Of a DNA stretch of 64,000 bases, positions 17,227 through 25,329 are shown one piece after another (the first letter of the stretch is position 1; the number at the start of each line of letters is the position of its first letter). Both the position numbers and the translations under genes were made by a program. Source of the stretch: Bin5 sp009843665 (GTDB taxonomy: Bacteria; Chloroflexota; Anaerolineae; Caldilineales; Caldilineaceae); NCBI GenBank assembly GCA_965220285.1, contig OZ244818.1:5518001-5582000 (forward strand). The letters are read 5' to 3'. The notes beneath the pieces are model-generated. The model was not told the DNA's origin and searched no databases. It was given only the letters and a program-made list of their open reading frames with translations.

Positions 17227-18609
17227 ATGGCAGAATACTGGAACTATCTCGAGTCCAACCAGGACCGATTTCTTGAAGAGCTGCTTGAATTCCTGAGGAT
17301 TCCCAGCATTTCGGCGCTGCCTGAACGCGCCGAGGACGTAGAGCGAGCAGGACATTGGGTCGCTAAGCGATTGACCGCCGCGGGCGTGGAGAACGTAGAG
17401 GTGCTGCCTACGGGGGGCCACCCTGTCGTATACGGTGACTGGTTGCATGCGCCGGGCAAGCCTACAGTGCTAATCTACGGCCACTTCGATGTGCAGCCGG
17501 TCGATCCGGTTGGACTGTGGTCAAATCCACCTTTTGAGCCCACAATCAGAGAGGGCCGGGTCTTTGCTCGCGGGGCATCTGACGACAAAGGAAACATGCT
17601 TGCCCCAATCCTTGCGGTTGAGGCTCTACTGCAAAGCGAGGGTGCCTTACCGGTAAACCTGAAGTTCTGTTTCGAAGGCCAGGAGGAGATCGGCAGTCCA
17701 CATATTCCCGATTTCATGCCGCCGCACAGGGAGCGCTTTGCAAGTGACCTTGCAGTCAGCGCCGATGGCGGACAGTTCAGCGAGACCGAGCCGATCCTGC
17801 TCATGTCGCTGCGGGGCGTATGCGGGCTGCAACTAGACGTGCATGGCGCGTCGTCAGATCTCCACTCCGGGTTACACGGGGGCCGAATCCAGAATCCGAT
17901 TCATGCTCTGACACAAATTCTGGGTTCGTTGCGCAGGGCCGACGGCTCGATAGCTGTTGAGGGATTCTATGATGACGTAGTGGAGCTGACGGCCGAAGAT
18001 CGTGCTGCAATCGCCCGTGTTCCTTTTGACGGGGACGAATACCTGGAGGAACTGGGTCTGGATGAAGAGTTTGGTGAACCGGGATACACGAATCGTGAGC
18101 GCGGGTGGGTTCGACCCACGCTGGAGATGAACGGTATTTGGGGAGGCTTCCAGGAAGAGGGGATCAAGACGGTACTTCCCAGCTCAGCACATGCGAAAAT
18201 TACTTGCCGTCTGGTGGCCGACCAGGATCCCTCTCGCATCATCGACTTGCTGAAAGAACATATCACGCAGAACGCGCCACAGGGCGTGAAGGTATCGGTA
18301 ACGCCGCTGTCAATTCTGGGTCGCCCTTACAGCATATCGGCGGACCACTGGGGCAATCGGGCCGCGGCCGCGGTTTTGGAGGAGATGTACGGCCGTGAAC
18401 CCTACCAGACCCGAAGCGGTGGCAGCATCCCAATCACAGGTGTATTTCAGGAACAACTGGGGGTGGACACGATCAGCTTCGGGTTCGGCATCGAAGACGA
18501 GAATTACCACGCACCGGACGAGTTCTTCCGCCTGGCCAGTTTCCGCAAGGGCCAGGCTGCTTACTGCAAGCTGCTCCACAAATTTGGCGAATCGTCCTCA
18601 CGAAACTGA
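17227..18609 (+). CDS. M20-family metallopeptidase (CNDP-type dipeptidase)
   Basis: A 460-residue di-zinc peptidase. Metal and catalytic positions of the M20 family are intact: H86 in YGHFDVQP, D119 in GASDDKG, catalytic E153 and metal E154 in GQEEIGS, the SADGG aspartate near 178, and the final His in ENYHAPDE. The lid/dimerisation domain lies in between. It cleaves dipeptides or related amides in the cytoplasm. I use ATG 17227, preceded by CAGGAGAG; the frame is open far upstream to 16906 but that part crosses repeats and looks non-coding. Confidence 0.95.
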   Translation: MAEYWNYLESNQDRFLEELLEFLRIPSISALPERAEDVERAGHWVAKRLTAAGVENVEVLPTGGHPVVYGDWLHAPGKPTVLIYGHFDVQPVDPVGLWSNPPFEPTIREGRVFARGASDDKGNMLAPILAVEALLQSEGALPVNLKFCFEGQEEIGSPHIPDFMPPHRERFASDLAVSADGGQFSETEPILLMSLRGVCGLQLDVHGASSDLHSGLHGGRIQNPIHALTQILGSLRRADGSIAVEGFYDDVVELTAEDRAAIARVPFDGDEYLEELGLDEEFGEPGYTNRERGWVRPTLEMNGIWGGFQEEGIKTVLPSSAHAKITCRLVADQDPSRIIDLLKEHITQNAPQGVKVSVTPLSILGRPYSISADHWGNRAAAAVLEEMYGREPYQTRSGGSIPITGVFQEQLGVDTISFGFGIEDENYHAPDEFFRLASFRKGQAAYCKLLHKFGESSSRN

Positions 18610-18638
18610 GAAATTGGCGAAGGAGGGGCTGCAGATCG

Positions 18639-19085
18639 TCAGGAGGCGAATTGAAACCACAGGACTGTATAGAGAATGCCTATCAGAGCACCGACGTACA
18701 CCTCTGTGGGTGAATGGCCTATCAACTCCTTCAGTTCCTCTTCGCTGACAGGCTGGCCAGTGAAGAGCTCGCGCAGGATTTGATTCAGGACCTTTGCCTG
18801 CTTGCCGGCGGCTTGGCGCACACCGGTGGCGTCGTACATAACGACCAGGGCGAAGATAGCGGCCAAAGCAAAGATGTCGCTGCGGGGGCCGGAGCGATAG
18901 CCGATGGCGGAGACCAGACTACAGACCATAGCGGCATGGCTGCTGGGCATGCCCCCAGCGCGGGCCAGCACGCGCAGGTCGAAGTCGCGCCGCAATACCC
19001 ATTCAAATAGAAATTTGTAGAGTTGCACGAGCAGGCCGGCGGTAAGAGGAAGCCAGATGATGGAACTGTTACCCAGTAGCTGCAT
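18639..19085 (-). CDS. Divergent PAP2 family membrane protein (DUF212, YuiD-like)
   Basis: A 148-residue membrane protein with about four hydrophobic segments. DUF212 signatures are present: ARAGGMPSSHAAMV, MYDATGVRQAAGKQA and the C-terminal IGHSPTEVYVGALIG. It is related to acid phosphatase/vanadium haloperoxidase (PAP2) enzymes and is thought to dephosphorylate a lipid or diphosphate, but no member's substrate is firmly known to me. It starts four bases after the xseB stop, so the two are probably co-translated. Confidence 0.9.
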   Translation of the reverse strand: MQLLGNSSIIWLPLTAGLLVQLYKFLFEWVLRRDFDLRVLARAGGMPSSHAAMVCSLVSAIGYRSGPRSDIFALAAIFALVVMYDATGVRQAAGKQAKVLNQILRELFTGQPVSEEELKELIGHSPTEVYVGALIGILYTVLWFQFAS

Positions 19086-19089
19086 CTGT

Positions 19090-19341
19090 CTACGGGTCCG
19101 ACGCGTCGCTCAACTCAGTCAGGGTTCCGTCCGGCTCCCATCTCCTGACTCGCAGCTCAGCCTCTTCGAGCAGAACTCCACAGCGTGCGGCCAGTTTCAC
19201 GCCTGCTTCATACAGGTCCAGTGAATCGGCGAGGGGTAGATCGGCGGCTTCAAGACGCTCAAGGATCGATTGCAGCTGGGCGTAGCTTTCTTCGTACGGG
19301 AGTTCTGCGGCCTGATCGGATCCGCTGTTCTGATCTTCCAT
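19090..19341 (-). CDS. xseB: Exodeoxyribonuclease VII small subunit
   Basis: An 83-residue XseB: PYEESYAQLQSILERLEAADLPLADSLDLYEAGVKLAARC is the full family signature, with a short acidic tail. XseB binds XseA to make the single-strand-specific exonuclease VII. The usual xseA partner is not adjacent. ATG 19341 is preceded by GAAAGGAAGGAA; the open frame continues upstream to 19374. A DUF212 gene follows directly. Confidence 0.93.
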   Translation of the reverse strand: MEDQNSGSDQAAELPYEESYAQLQSILERLEAADLPLADSLDLYEAGVKLAARCGVLLEEAELRVRRWEPDGTLTELSDASDP

Positions 19342-19375
19342 TTCCTTCCTTTCGGTACCAGCCAATGTTGGCATC

Positions 19376-19406
19376 AGTATACCAGAGGTAGTAAAGGTTT
19401 CGGCAA
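19376..19406 (-). promoter_or_regulatory. Putative extended -10 promoter for xseB-DUF212
   Basis: On the minus strand TTGCCG (19401-19406) and TGG-TATACT (-10 at 19376-19381). The spacer is 19 bases, long for this class, but the extended -10 could compensate. A GCCAA-TG-TTGGC palindrome (19361-19372) lies just downstream. Confidence 0.4.
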
Positions 19407-19577
19407 TGGAGAAGCGGGCCCTGAGATCCGATTATTGTTGGCGGCAGAACTGGCCCCTGGCAGGCGACCGGCGGTAGAATCCGGCGCCGGCACAGTAGAC
19501 GACTTCGAATGTATTTCTGTGGCCTTCTTCGAGAAAAAGGGGTGGCCAGAAGCAAGGGCTGGACAATGGAGGACCAG

Positions 19578-20423
19578 ATGGTCGACAACGGCATATTCCG
19601 ACCGGCAGTAGTGATACTTGAACCGGACCTGTTTTTTTCGGTCAGGTTGGAGGACGTGGTGCGGGCGGCTGGAGGCGAACCGTTCACTATAGATGAAGCG
19701 GACCAATTTGTAGCTGCCGTTGCGCGCACCTTCCCCGTACTGGCACTGCTTGATCTGAAGTCTCCCGGAGACTGGGAAGCAGCTGTCCGCCAGTGCAAGG
19801 TGAAGCCGCACACGCGCCTGGTGCCGATCTATGCTTTCGGCAGCCATGTTGACGTTGAGACGCTGCAGCGCGCGCGCAGGGCCGGGGCAGACCATGCCTG
19901 GGCGCGCAGCCGAATGATGGAGGAGTTGGTGGCGGTGGTTGACCGGCACATACACCCTCCTGTTCGTCACCTGGAAGGCTGTGGCGAGTTGCCCAGTCGC
20001 GCGGCGGTGGCTGGGTTGCTTGCCTTTAACGAGGGGCAGTACTTCGAACAGCACGAATACCTGGAACTGGCCTGGAATGAGGAAACGCGTGCGGTGCGAG
20101 ATGTGTACCAGGGCATCTTGCAGGTCGGGGTAGCCTTTCTGCAGATGGAGAGAGGCAACCGGCGGGGGGCCCTGAAGATGTTTCGCCGCGGCCTGCCAAA
20201 GCTGCGGGGTGTGGCCGACGTGTGCCAGGGGATCAGGGTTGAGGCATTTCGTGCGGCGTCAGAGCAGATTCATCGAGAGCTGTCGGATCAGGGCCCAGGG
20301 GAACCCGTCCTTGCATCGGGGACCTGCTTTCCCAAGGTGGAGTTTGACAACCCCTATGATGCAGCCACGCCTGAAGATCTTGGAATTATCCTGCCGGGTG
20401 AAGGTGAAGAAGATTCGGCTTGA
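19578..20423 (+). CDS. Pseudo-receiver plus DUF309 domain protein
   Basis: About 281 residues. The N-terminal 110 residues have a receiver-like layout with VVILEPDLF and a phospho-acceptor-like Asp in LALLDLKSP, but the conserved Lys turn is replaced (GADHAWARS), so normal phosphorylation is doubtful. Residues 140-215 are DUF309: FNEGQYFEQHEYLELAWNEE and VYQGILQVGVAFLQMERGN, a helical domain of unknown function. GGAGGA stands four bases before ATG 19578, which I prefer; ATG 19566 is in frame. It is divergent from xseB and the role is unknown. Confidence 0.8.
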   Translation: MVDNGIFRPAVVILEPDLFFSVRLEDVVRAAGGEPFTIDEADQFVAAVARTFPVLALLDLKSPGDWEAAVRQCKVKPHTRLVPIYAFGSHVDVETLQRARRAGADHAWARSRMMEELVAVVDRHIHPPVRHLEGCGELPSRAAVAGLLAFNEGQYFEQHEYLELAWNEETRAVRDVYQGILQVGVAFLQMERGNRRGALKMFRRGLPKLRGVADVCQGIRVEAFRAASEQIHRELSDQGPGEPVLASGTCFPKVEFDNPYDAATPEDLGIILPGEGEEDSA

Positions 20424-20515
20424 GAAGAAGCAGCTTCTTTTGAGCCAGCTGGCGTCTACTTTCCCGAATTGGGTTAAGTGGGGAAACTCTAAGGAGGGAG
20501 GCGTTCCCAACGACA

Positions 20516-20845
20516 CTACTCATTCACATCTGCACGGCGCCCATGCCGCGACAGGTAGAGCGTTGCGGCTGGAAACTTATGGTTGCTGAGCAAGAGGCCC
20601 AGTTCCTCCAGCCCCTGGACTTCCTGTTCCGGGACCTTGGTCGCGTCACCGCAGAGTGGATGGAGACGGAATTCCTTTCCGCCGTCCAGATAGCGGTGGG
20701 ACTTCAGCGTGGCGCCGTCCAGCAGCGATCGCAGAATTTGTTTCTGCACGGGGGAAAGTCCTCTTTGAGGCGAAGGGGATCTGAGGGTCCTGCTTGCGGC
20801 CAACAGGCTCTGGCGCAGCTTCGCAGCGGTGGAGCGAAGTTTCAT
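20516..20845 (-). CDS. Small uncharacterised protein, winged-helix-like
   Basis: A 109-residue protein I do not recognise. After a basic N-terminus (about 1-30) it has a helix-rich part LSPVQKQILRSLLDG and a likely wing GLLLSNHKFPAATLYLSRHGRR, which together resemble a winged helix. Its ATG overlaps the stop of the 68-residue protein by four bases, and that gene follows the radical SAM gene by three bases, so the three are one operon. A regulatory or substrate-carrier role for the radical SAM enzyme is a guess from position only. Confidence 0.65.
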   Translation of the reverse strand: MKLRSTAAKLRQSLLAASRTLRSPSPQRGLSPVQKQILRSLLDGATLKSHRYLDGGKEFRLHPLCGDATKVPEQEVQGLEELGLLLSNHKFPAATLYLSRHGRRADVNE

Positions 20846-21048
20846 CCCAACTGGTGGACGTGCTCTTGCAGCTTGCGCTGGCTAATCTTTATGTACTGAT
20901 CGGCTCTGATTTGGGCCATCTCCTCGTCTGTCAGACGCAAGCGCAGAATGTCGAGAGCGTCCTCGGGGCTCTGGCCGTAGGCAAGTTTTTTCTTGCCGTT
21001 CTTCATGTCGAACAGGTACATGTAGTGGGGATTGGAAAAGCTGCTCAT
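20842..21048 (-). CDS. 68-residue uncharacterised protein next to radical SAM enzyme
   Basis: A short acidic/basic protein without signal peptide or cysteines. YMYLFDMKNGKKKLAYGQSP suggests a beta hairpin, followed by a long helix EDALDILRLRLTDEEMAQIRADQYIKISQRKLQEHVHQLG. It lies three bases after the radical SAM stop and overlaps the next gene by four bases. Neither cysteine, serine/threonine clusters nor a leader/core boundary is visible, so a RiPP precursor is not obvious. It may be an accessory subunit of the radical SAM enzyme. Confidence 0.65.
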   Translation of the reverse strand: MSSFSNPHYMYLFDMKNGKKKLAYGQSPEDALDILRLRLTDEEMAQIRADQYIKISQRKLQEHVHQLG

Positions 21049-21051
21049 AGG

Positions 21052-22509
21052 TCAGGCCTTGACCAGCGCCTGCTGGTACATGCCGTCATAGCCCCGCAGT
21101 TGCTGTTCCTCGGTGAGACCGCGATTCACTTCCTCGTCATACTTTCCGGCAAGCAGTTCGCGGTAGAAGCCGTAGTTTACGCCTTTTACCTTTTCGTCAT
21201 CCGGGAATCTGTGGTAGTTGTCCTTGCTCATCAGGCTCTTGCCCTCGGCGATCAACTGGAATCCGAGTGCCGAACCAGGGTAGGGCGCGTAGTAGGAGAT
21301 GGACGGGAACACGCGCTTCATGCGTTTGAGCATGCGCATCGTTTTGAAGGCATCCTCGTCCGTTTCGCCTGGTATGCCGAGCATGATGTTCGACCAGAAT
21401 ACAGGCGGCTCTTTTCCTTCCGCTACCATCTCATCCCCAAGGCGGTTGACCAAGTCGATGGCGAAGTTGTTGTCCTCTTCAGTGCATTCCTTGTTGAGCA
21501 GTTTAAGAATGCGGTCACTACCAGACTCAAAGCCGATCGAGATCAGGTTCCAGTTGGTCTCGCGCACGAGGGCGGTGAACAGATCAGGCCACTGACGCAC
21601 GGTGTCGGCGCGGCCGGCCGCCCAGTAAGGCCACAGTTTATTGGCGCGGCGGGGGTACTGTTCGATCCACTCCTGCAGCCATTTGGGGTTCTGGAAAAAC
21701 ATGGAGTCGTGGATCACAACTGAGCCCACTCCGTACTTTTCGTCGAGGGCGTTGAGCTCGTCGATCACCATGGAAACGGGGCGCCGTCCCATGTTGGGGA
21801 TGTAGGATGCCTCGTTGCAGAATACGCACTGCCAAGGGCAGACCCGGCTGGTGATGATGGTGGCGACAGGCGGGGGTCCCCAGCCGCACTCCGGCTCCAT
21901 CGGCCAGTTGAAATTTCGCTCCAGCTTGAGGGCGCGCACAGCTCGCCTAGGCCGGGCGTTGGCGAGCGCCTCCTTCCAGTTGGCAGGTTTGGGCCACAGC
22001 TCGCGGTCGATCTCCGGCCAGTCGGCCATTGTGCGCGAGCCTTGTCCCAGGAACACTCTCGGAAAGCTCTCAGGATCCCGGACCAGATCGAGGATAATCT
22101 CTTCACCGGCGCCCTGGCAGATCTTGTCAAATGCTTCAGCCTCGGCCATTTCTTCCGGCGCGACGGTTGCGTGCATGCCACCGGCAAGAACCAAACCGCC
22201 GGAATTGATCTCCTTGAAGATCTGGGCAGCCTTGAGGGCCACTGGAAAGGTGTAACTGCGCACGTTCATCAGGGCCATTTTGTAGCCGCGAAGTTTCGGC
22301 GCCAGCTGTTCCCAAGAGGTGACGGCCCGCGTGGAAACAATGTCGGTCTTCAGGCCGTTCTGGTGCATGATCGTACGCAAAAGCCCCAGCCCATGGTCCT
22401 GCCACTGTTCGTGGGGGCCTTGCGGGTATACCAGATCACCCAGATCGCCCAAGTCGATCCAGACGATATCGCTCTCGCGCTTTCCGTTTTCCGACAAGCT
22501 CAACTTCAA
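21052..22509 (-). CDS. B12-binding-domain radical SAM protein
   Basis: A 485-residue class B-type radical SAM enzyme. Residues 15-140 form the cobalamin-binding Rossmann-like part, with LVLAGGMHATVAPEE. The [4Fe-4S]-SAM site is C224-x3-C228-x2-C231 in RVCPWQCVFCNE, followed by the Elp3/MiaB barrel (FESGSDRILKLLNK, LGIPGETDEDAFKT). The start is TTG 22509 with GAGGAG seven bases upstream. Such enzymes methylate unreactive carbons or make tetrapyrrole and lipid modifications. The substrate cannot be named here. It is the first gene of a three-gene operon with two small proteins of unknown function. Confidence 0.9.
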   Translation of the reverse strand: MKLSLSENGKRESDIVWIDLGDLGDLVYPQGPHEQWQDHGLGLLRTIMHQNGLKTDIVSTRAVTSWEQLAPKLRGYKMALMNVRSYTFPVALKAAQIFKEINSGGLVLAGGMHATVAPEEMAEAEAFDKICQGAGEEIILDLVRDPESFPRVFLGQGSRTMADWPEIDRELWPKPANWKEALANARPRRAVRALKLERNFNWPMEPECGWGPPPVATIITSRVCPWQCVFCNEASYIPNMGRRPVSMVIDELNALDEKYGVGSVVIHDSMFFQNPKWLQEWIEQYPRRANKLWPYWAAGRADTVRQWPDLFTALVRETNWNLISIGFESGSDRILKLLNKECTEEDNNFAIDLVNRLGDEMVAEGKEPPVFWSNIMLGIPGETDEDAFKTMRMLKRMKRVFPSISYYAPYPGSALGFQLIAEGKSLMSKDNYHRFPDDEKVKGVNYGFYRELLAGKYDEEVNRGLTEEQQLRGYDGMYQQALVKA

Positions 22510-22615
22510 CTGATGCTCCTCTAACTTCCAGATCGGACCGGGTCAGACCTCGTGGGTCTGCCGGCTCACAGCGTGTCTCCAGCTCTCTGGCTGCCTGTGG
22601 CGGCAACGAAATGCC

Positions 22616-22987
22616 CTACATACTGGCATATTTTCCGACCGACTCGTCGATTTCATCGGCCCAGGCATCGATGCCTCCGGCCATGCTGACCGCATTTGAC
22701 CAGCCCTGTTGACGCAGAAAGACGGTGACCTGTGCGCTGCGCAGTCCCTTATGGCAGAACAGGACCACGTCCATTTCCTTGTTCTGGCGCAAGTCTTGCG
22801 GTATGGCGTCGAGACGCCGCTCGCGAAGTTCGCTCAAGGGCATATTTATGAAATCTCCGTCAGGGAGACTGGCCAGTTCAAGTTCATTTGGTTCACGCAC
22901 GTCAACCAGCAGGAATTCACTTTCTTCCTTTTGTTTTGCGGCGACATCGTGCACGCTGACTTCCGGAGCGCCATACGGATTGGGCAT
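22616..22987 (-). CDS. Rhodanese-like domain protein
   Basis: A 123-residue single rhodanese domain: FLLVDVREPNELELASLPD at the start, active-site loop CHKGLRS (Cys about 79) and the closing MAGGIDAWADEID. It carries sulfur as a persulfide or acts as a thiosulfate sulfurtransferase. Size agrees with GlpE/PspE-like single-domain forms. It sits in a minus-strand run with an Fe-S carrier and moaA, which need sulfur supply, so a sulfur-relay role fits. Confidence 0.92.
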   Translation of the reverse strand: MPNPYGAPEVSVHDVAAKQKEESEFLLVDVREPNELELASLPDGDFINMPLSELRERRLDAIPQDLRQNKEMDVVLFCHKGLRSAQVTVFLRQQGWSNAVSMAGGIDAWADEIDESVGKYASM

Positions 22988-23075
22988 CGTCTTGACTCAC
23001 GTTATCTTGTTTCTGTTGGCAAGGAATGTGACCAGGGAAAAGAGTACAGGGGACGGGGATTCACCCGCTCTGAGT

Positions 23076-23468
23076 TCAGAAGTCCTCAGGATCTATGGGT
23101 TGACGGCCACCGAAACCGGCGTTGACATCGTGCCAAAATGAGAGATCCTCTTCGCCGTGTTTCCAGCACAGATAGACCTCACGCCCGTTGCGAATTGACA
23201 GGAAGTCAATGAGACCCATGTCGATATCCTTCACAAGGATTCCCATTTTCAGGATACCCTTTACTCCTGTTTCCAGTTTGTCGAATTGGGAGTAGACGGA
23301 ACCGGCCGCGGCATTGCCCCCGTTGTGGGCAGCCTTCTGCAGCACGGGCCAGATTTCGGGACGCAGGCGGAGGATCTCGCTGCGCGCCTCCTGAACTTGC
23401 GACATCAGAGCCTTAACGACGGGAAGCGCGGCCCTCGCCTCATTCAATGTGTAATAGCGGGCCTGCAT
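23076..23468 (-). CDS. DUF2203 protein
   Basis: A 130-residue protein of the DUF2203 family: YYTLNEARAALPVVKALM at the start, and GREVYLCWKHGEEDLSFWHDVNAGFGGRQP at the C-terminus. The family is small, cytoplasmic and uncharacterised. GGAG lies five bases before the ATG. It stands between a rhodanese and an Fe-S carrier in the same direction; whether it works with them is unknown. Confidence 0.9.
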   Translation of the reverse strand: MQARYYTLNEARAALPVVKALMSQVQEARSEILRLRPEIWPVLQKAAHNGGNAAAGSVYSQFDKLETGVKGILKMGILVKDIDMGLIDFLSIRNGREVYLCWKHGEEDLSFWHDVNAGFGGRQPIDPEDF

Positions 23469-23591
23469 AGTGCTCCAAACCGGTCAAGGCAAAGAGGGCG
23501 GATCAGGTTGCCCGTCCGTTTCCGTGACGAACAACCTGTCCTTTTGAGGATTCTACTTTGCCTCTGACGACTTACATCTCTGGGTCAACGA

Positions 23592-24008
23592 CTAGTGACC
23601 GCAGCCGCTGCCGCAGCCCGCGCCGGCGGCCGCGCCGGCAGGGGCGCCACTGGTGCGAAAGCTGCTACCGCAACCGCACGAGCTTACGGCATTCGGATTC
23701 TCGATGTGGAACCCGCCGCCCATCAGATTGTCTATGTAGTCGATACTGGAGCCGCCGACATAGAAGAAACTTGTGGGATCTACGACGACGCGCAGGCCGA
23801 ACTGCTCAAAAACCTGGTCGGCTTCCTGGATGTCGTCATCAAAGGTCATGCCGTACTGCATTCCTCCACAGCCGCCGCCTTTGACGAAGACCCGCAACGC
23901 ATGCGACTCCCGCAGGCCCTTCTGTTCCAGGATACCGCCCAGCTTCTCGGCAGCGGTCTCCGTAAGTGAAATTGTCTTTGTCGCCGTGTCGGTCAGAGTA
24001 ATGTCCAT
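23592..24008 (-). CDS. A-type iron-sulfur carrier (HesB/IscA/ErpA family) with Cys-rich tail
   Basis: A 138-residue A-type carrier. The three conserved ligands are C47 in KGGGCGGMQYGM, C111 and C113 in SSCGCGSSF. It passes Fe-S clusters to apo-proteins such as MoaA or radical SAM enzymes, both present nearby. The C-terminus carries an added Ala/Gly segment ending GCGSGCGH with two further cysteines (C132, C136), not part of the usual fold. AAGGAGAC precedes the ATG. Regulation by the SufR-like protein encoded upstream is plausible. Confidence 0.92.
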   Translation of the reverse strand: MDITLTDTATKTISLTETAAEKLGGILEQKGLRESHALRVFVKGGGCGGMQYGMTFDDDIQEADQVFEQFGLRVVVDPTSFFYVGGSSIDYIDNLMGGGFHIENPNAVSSCGCGSSFRTSGAPAGAAAGAGCGSGCGH

Positions 24009-24164
24009 CAGAGTCTCCTTAAAGATGTTGATAAAACTGACTTGATTTCAGGTTCAGAACTTCGACGATTGCGCAGGTCTTCCAGCCCAGGAACGGGCCA
24101 GGATTAGACCTGTTCTCTCTTCTCAACTTCAACGGAACTACATTGAGCCCCAAAGTACTCCAAA

Positions 24165-25295
24165 TCAGCCGCCGATCTGGTTCATTGCCCGGTCTTCGGC
24201 GAAGACACCTGAAGCCAGCCCGTGACCCCACGGCTTATGAAACGCGCCTTCCTTCATCAGTGAACGAATCTTATCGAAATCGGCCCCACTGCGCAAGGGA
24301 GACAGCAGATCGACCTCGTCATCGCGGAGCAGACAGAGTCGAAGTTTTCCGTCGGCAGTCAGTCGTACGCGGCCGCAACCCTGGCAAAACGGTTCTGTGA
24401 CGCTACTGATGAAGCCGAGCGTGCCGGCGGCTCCCGGGATTCGAAACGGGCGGCTGGGATCGACGAAGTCGTAACTAGCCTCTTCGAGCTCGCCGAAAAC
24501 CGATTCGACTCTCTGACGGATCTCTCTGAACGAGACGACATGGCTCAACTGGAAGTCGCTGACCTCTCCAAAGGGCATCATTTCAATGAAGCGGACTTCC
24601 CAGTCGTTTTCCATCGTCAGACCGGCCAGATCGATGACGTCCTCCTCGTTGAAGCCGCGTGTAACAACGCAGTTCAACTTGATGGGGCGCAAAGCAGCTC
24701 TTTCGGCAGCCTCGATGCCGCGCCAGACGTCATCGATATCGCCCCAGCGCGTAATGCGGCGGAAGCGGTCAGGATCGATGGTATCGATGCTGATGTTTAC
24801 CCGGTTCAGACCGGCATCGGCCAGAGGTTGCGCCAACTCGTCCAGGAGCAAAGCATTCGTCGTCATGGCCACGTCGCGAATGCCAGGGACTGCGGTAATT
24901 CGGCTTACCAACTCCACCACACCGGGACGAATCGTTGGTTCACCCCCTGTCAGGCGAATCTTGTCCACTCCCAGGCTGGCCCCAACGTTTACCAAAAAGA
25001 GGATTTCGTCGTCCGACATGAGCTCGTGCCGTGGGCGAAACTGCATTTTTTCCGGCATGCAGTAGACGCAGCGCAGATTGCATGCGTCCGTCAGGCTAAT
25101 GCGCAGATAGCGGACGCGGCGGCCATAGCTGTCGTGAGTCGGCTCTGTCATCGAAACCAGCTCTTCCGCGCCGGGCGGAGGCGACAGAGTCACGCTGCCG
25201 TATCTGGTTCGATGTTTGTGCCCGTTCTGCCCGGTCACCGCCGCTTCTGTTAGCGGTAGTTCCTGCAGATTCGGATGGCGTAGTGTCGTCGGCAT
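24165..25295 (-). CDS. moaA: GTP 3',8-cyclase (molybdenum cofactor synthesis)
   Basis: A radical SAM enzyme that turns GTP into 3',8-cyclo-GTP, the first step of molybdopterin synthesis. The N-terminal cluster motif is DACNLRCVYCMPE. The C-terminal cluster is FCQGCGRVRLTADGKLRLCL, and the chain ends with the diglycine IGG required for activity in studied MoaA proteins. ATG 25295 gives 376 residues; the conserved part begins near MTEPTHDSYGRRVRYLRIS at ATG 25151, which may be the true start. No other moa gene is in the window. The SufR-like regulator gene lies 34 bases upstream, so they may share a transcript. Confidence 0.95.
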   Translation of the reverse strand: MPTTLRHPNLQELPLTEAAVTGQNGHKHRTRYGSVTLSPPPGAEELVSMTEPTHDSYGRRVRYLRISLTDACNLRCVYCMPEKMQFRPRHELMSDDEILFLVNVGASLGVDKIRLTGGEPTIRPGVVELVSRITAVPGIRDVAMTTNALLLDELAQPLADAGLNRVNISIDTIDPDRFRRITRWGDIDDVWRGIEAAERAALRPIKLNCVVTRGFNEEDVIDLAGLTMENDWEVRFIEMMPFGEVSDFQLSHVVSFREIRQRVESVFGELEEASYDFVDPSRPFRIPGAAGTLGFISSVTEPFCQGCGRVRLTADGKLRLCLLRDDEVDLLSPLRSGADFDKIRSLMKEGAFHKPWGHGLASGVFAEDRAMNQIGG

Positions 25296-25329
25296 ACTTG
25301 CAGATTTCCGATGAGGACCGTTTTTCTTT

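Noticed and set aside
20842..21048. RiPP precursor peptide for the radical SAM enzyme
   Set aside because: No leader/core boundary, no Cys or Ser/Thr-rich core, and the enzyme lacks a recognisable SPASM region, so I do not call it a precursor.
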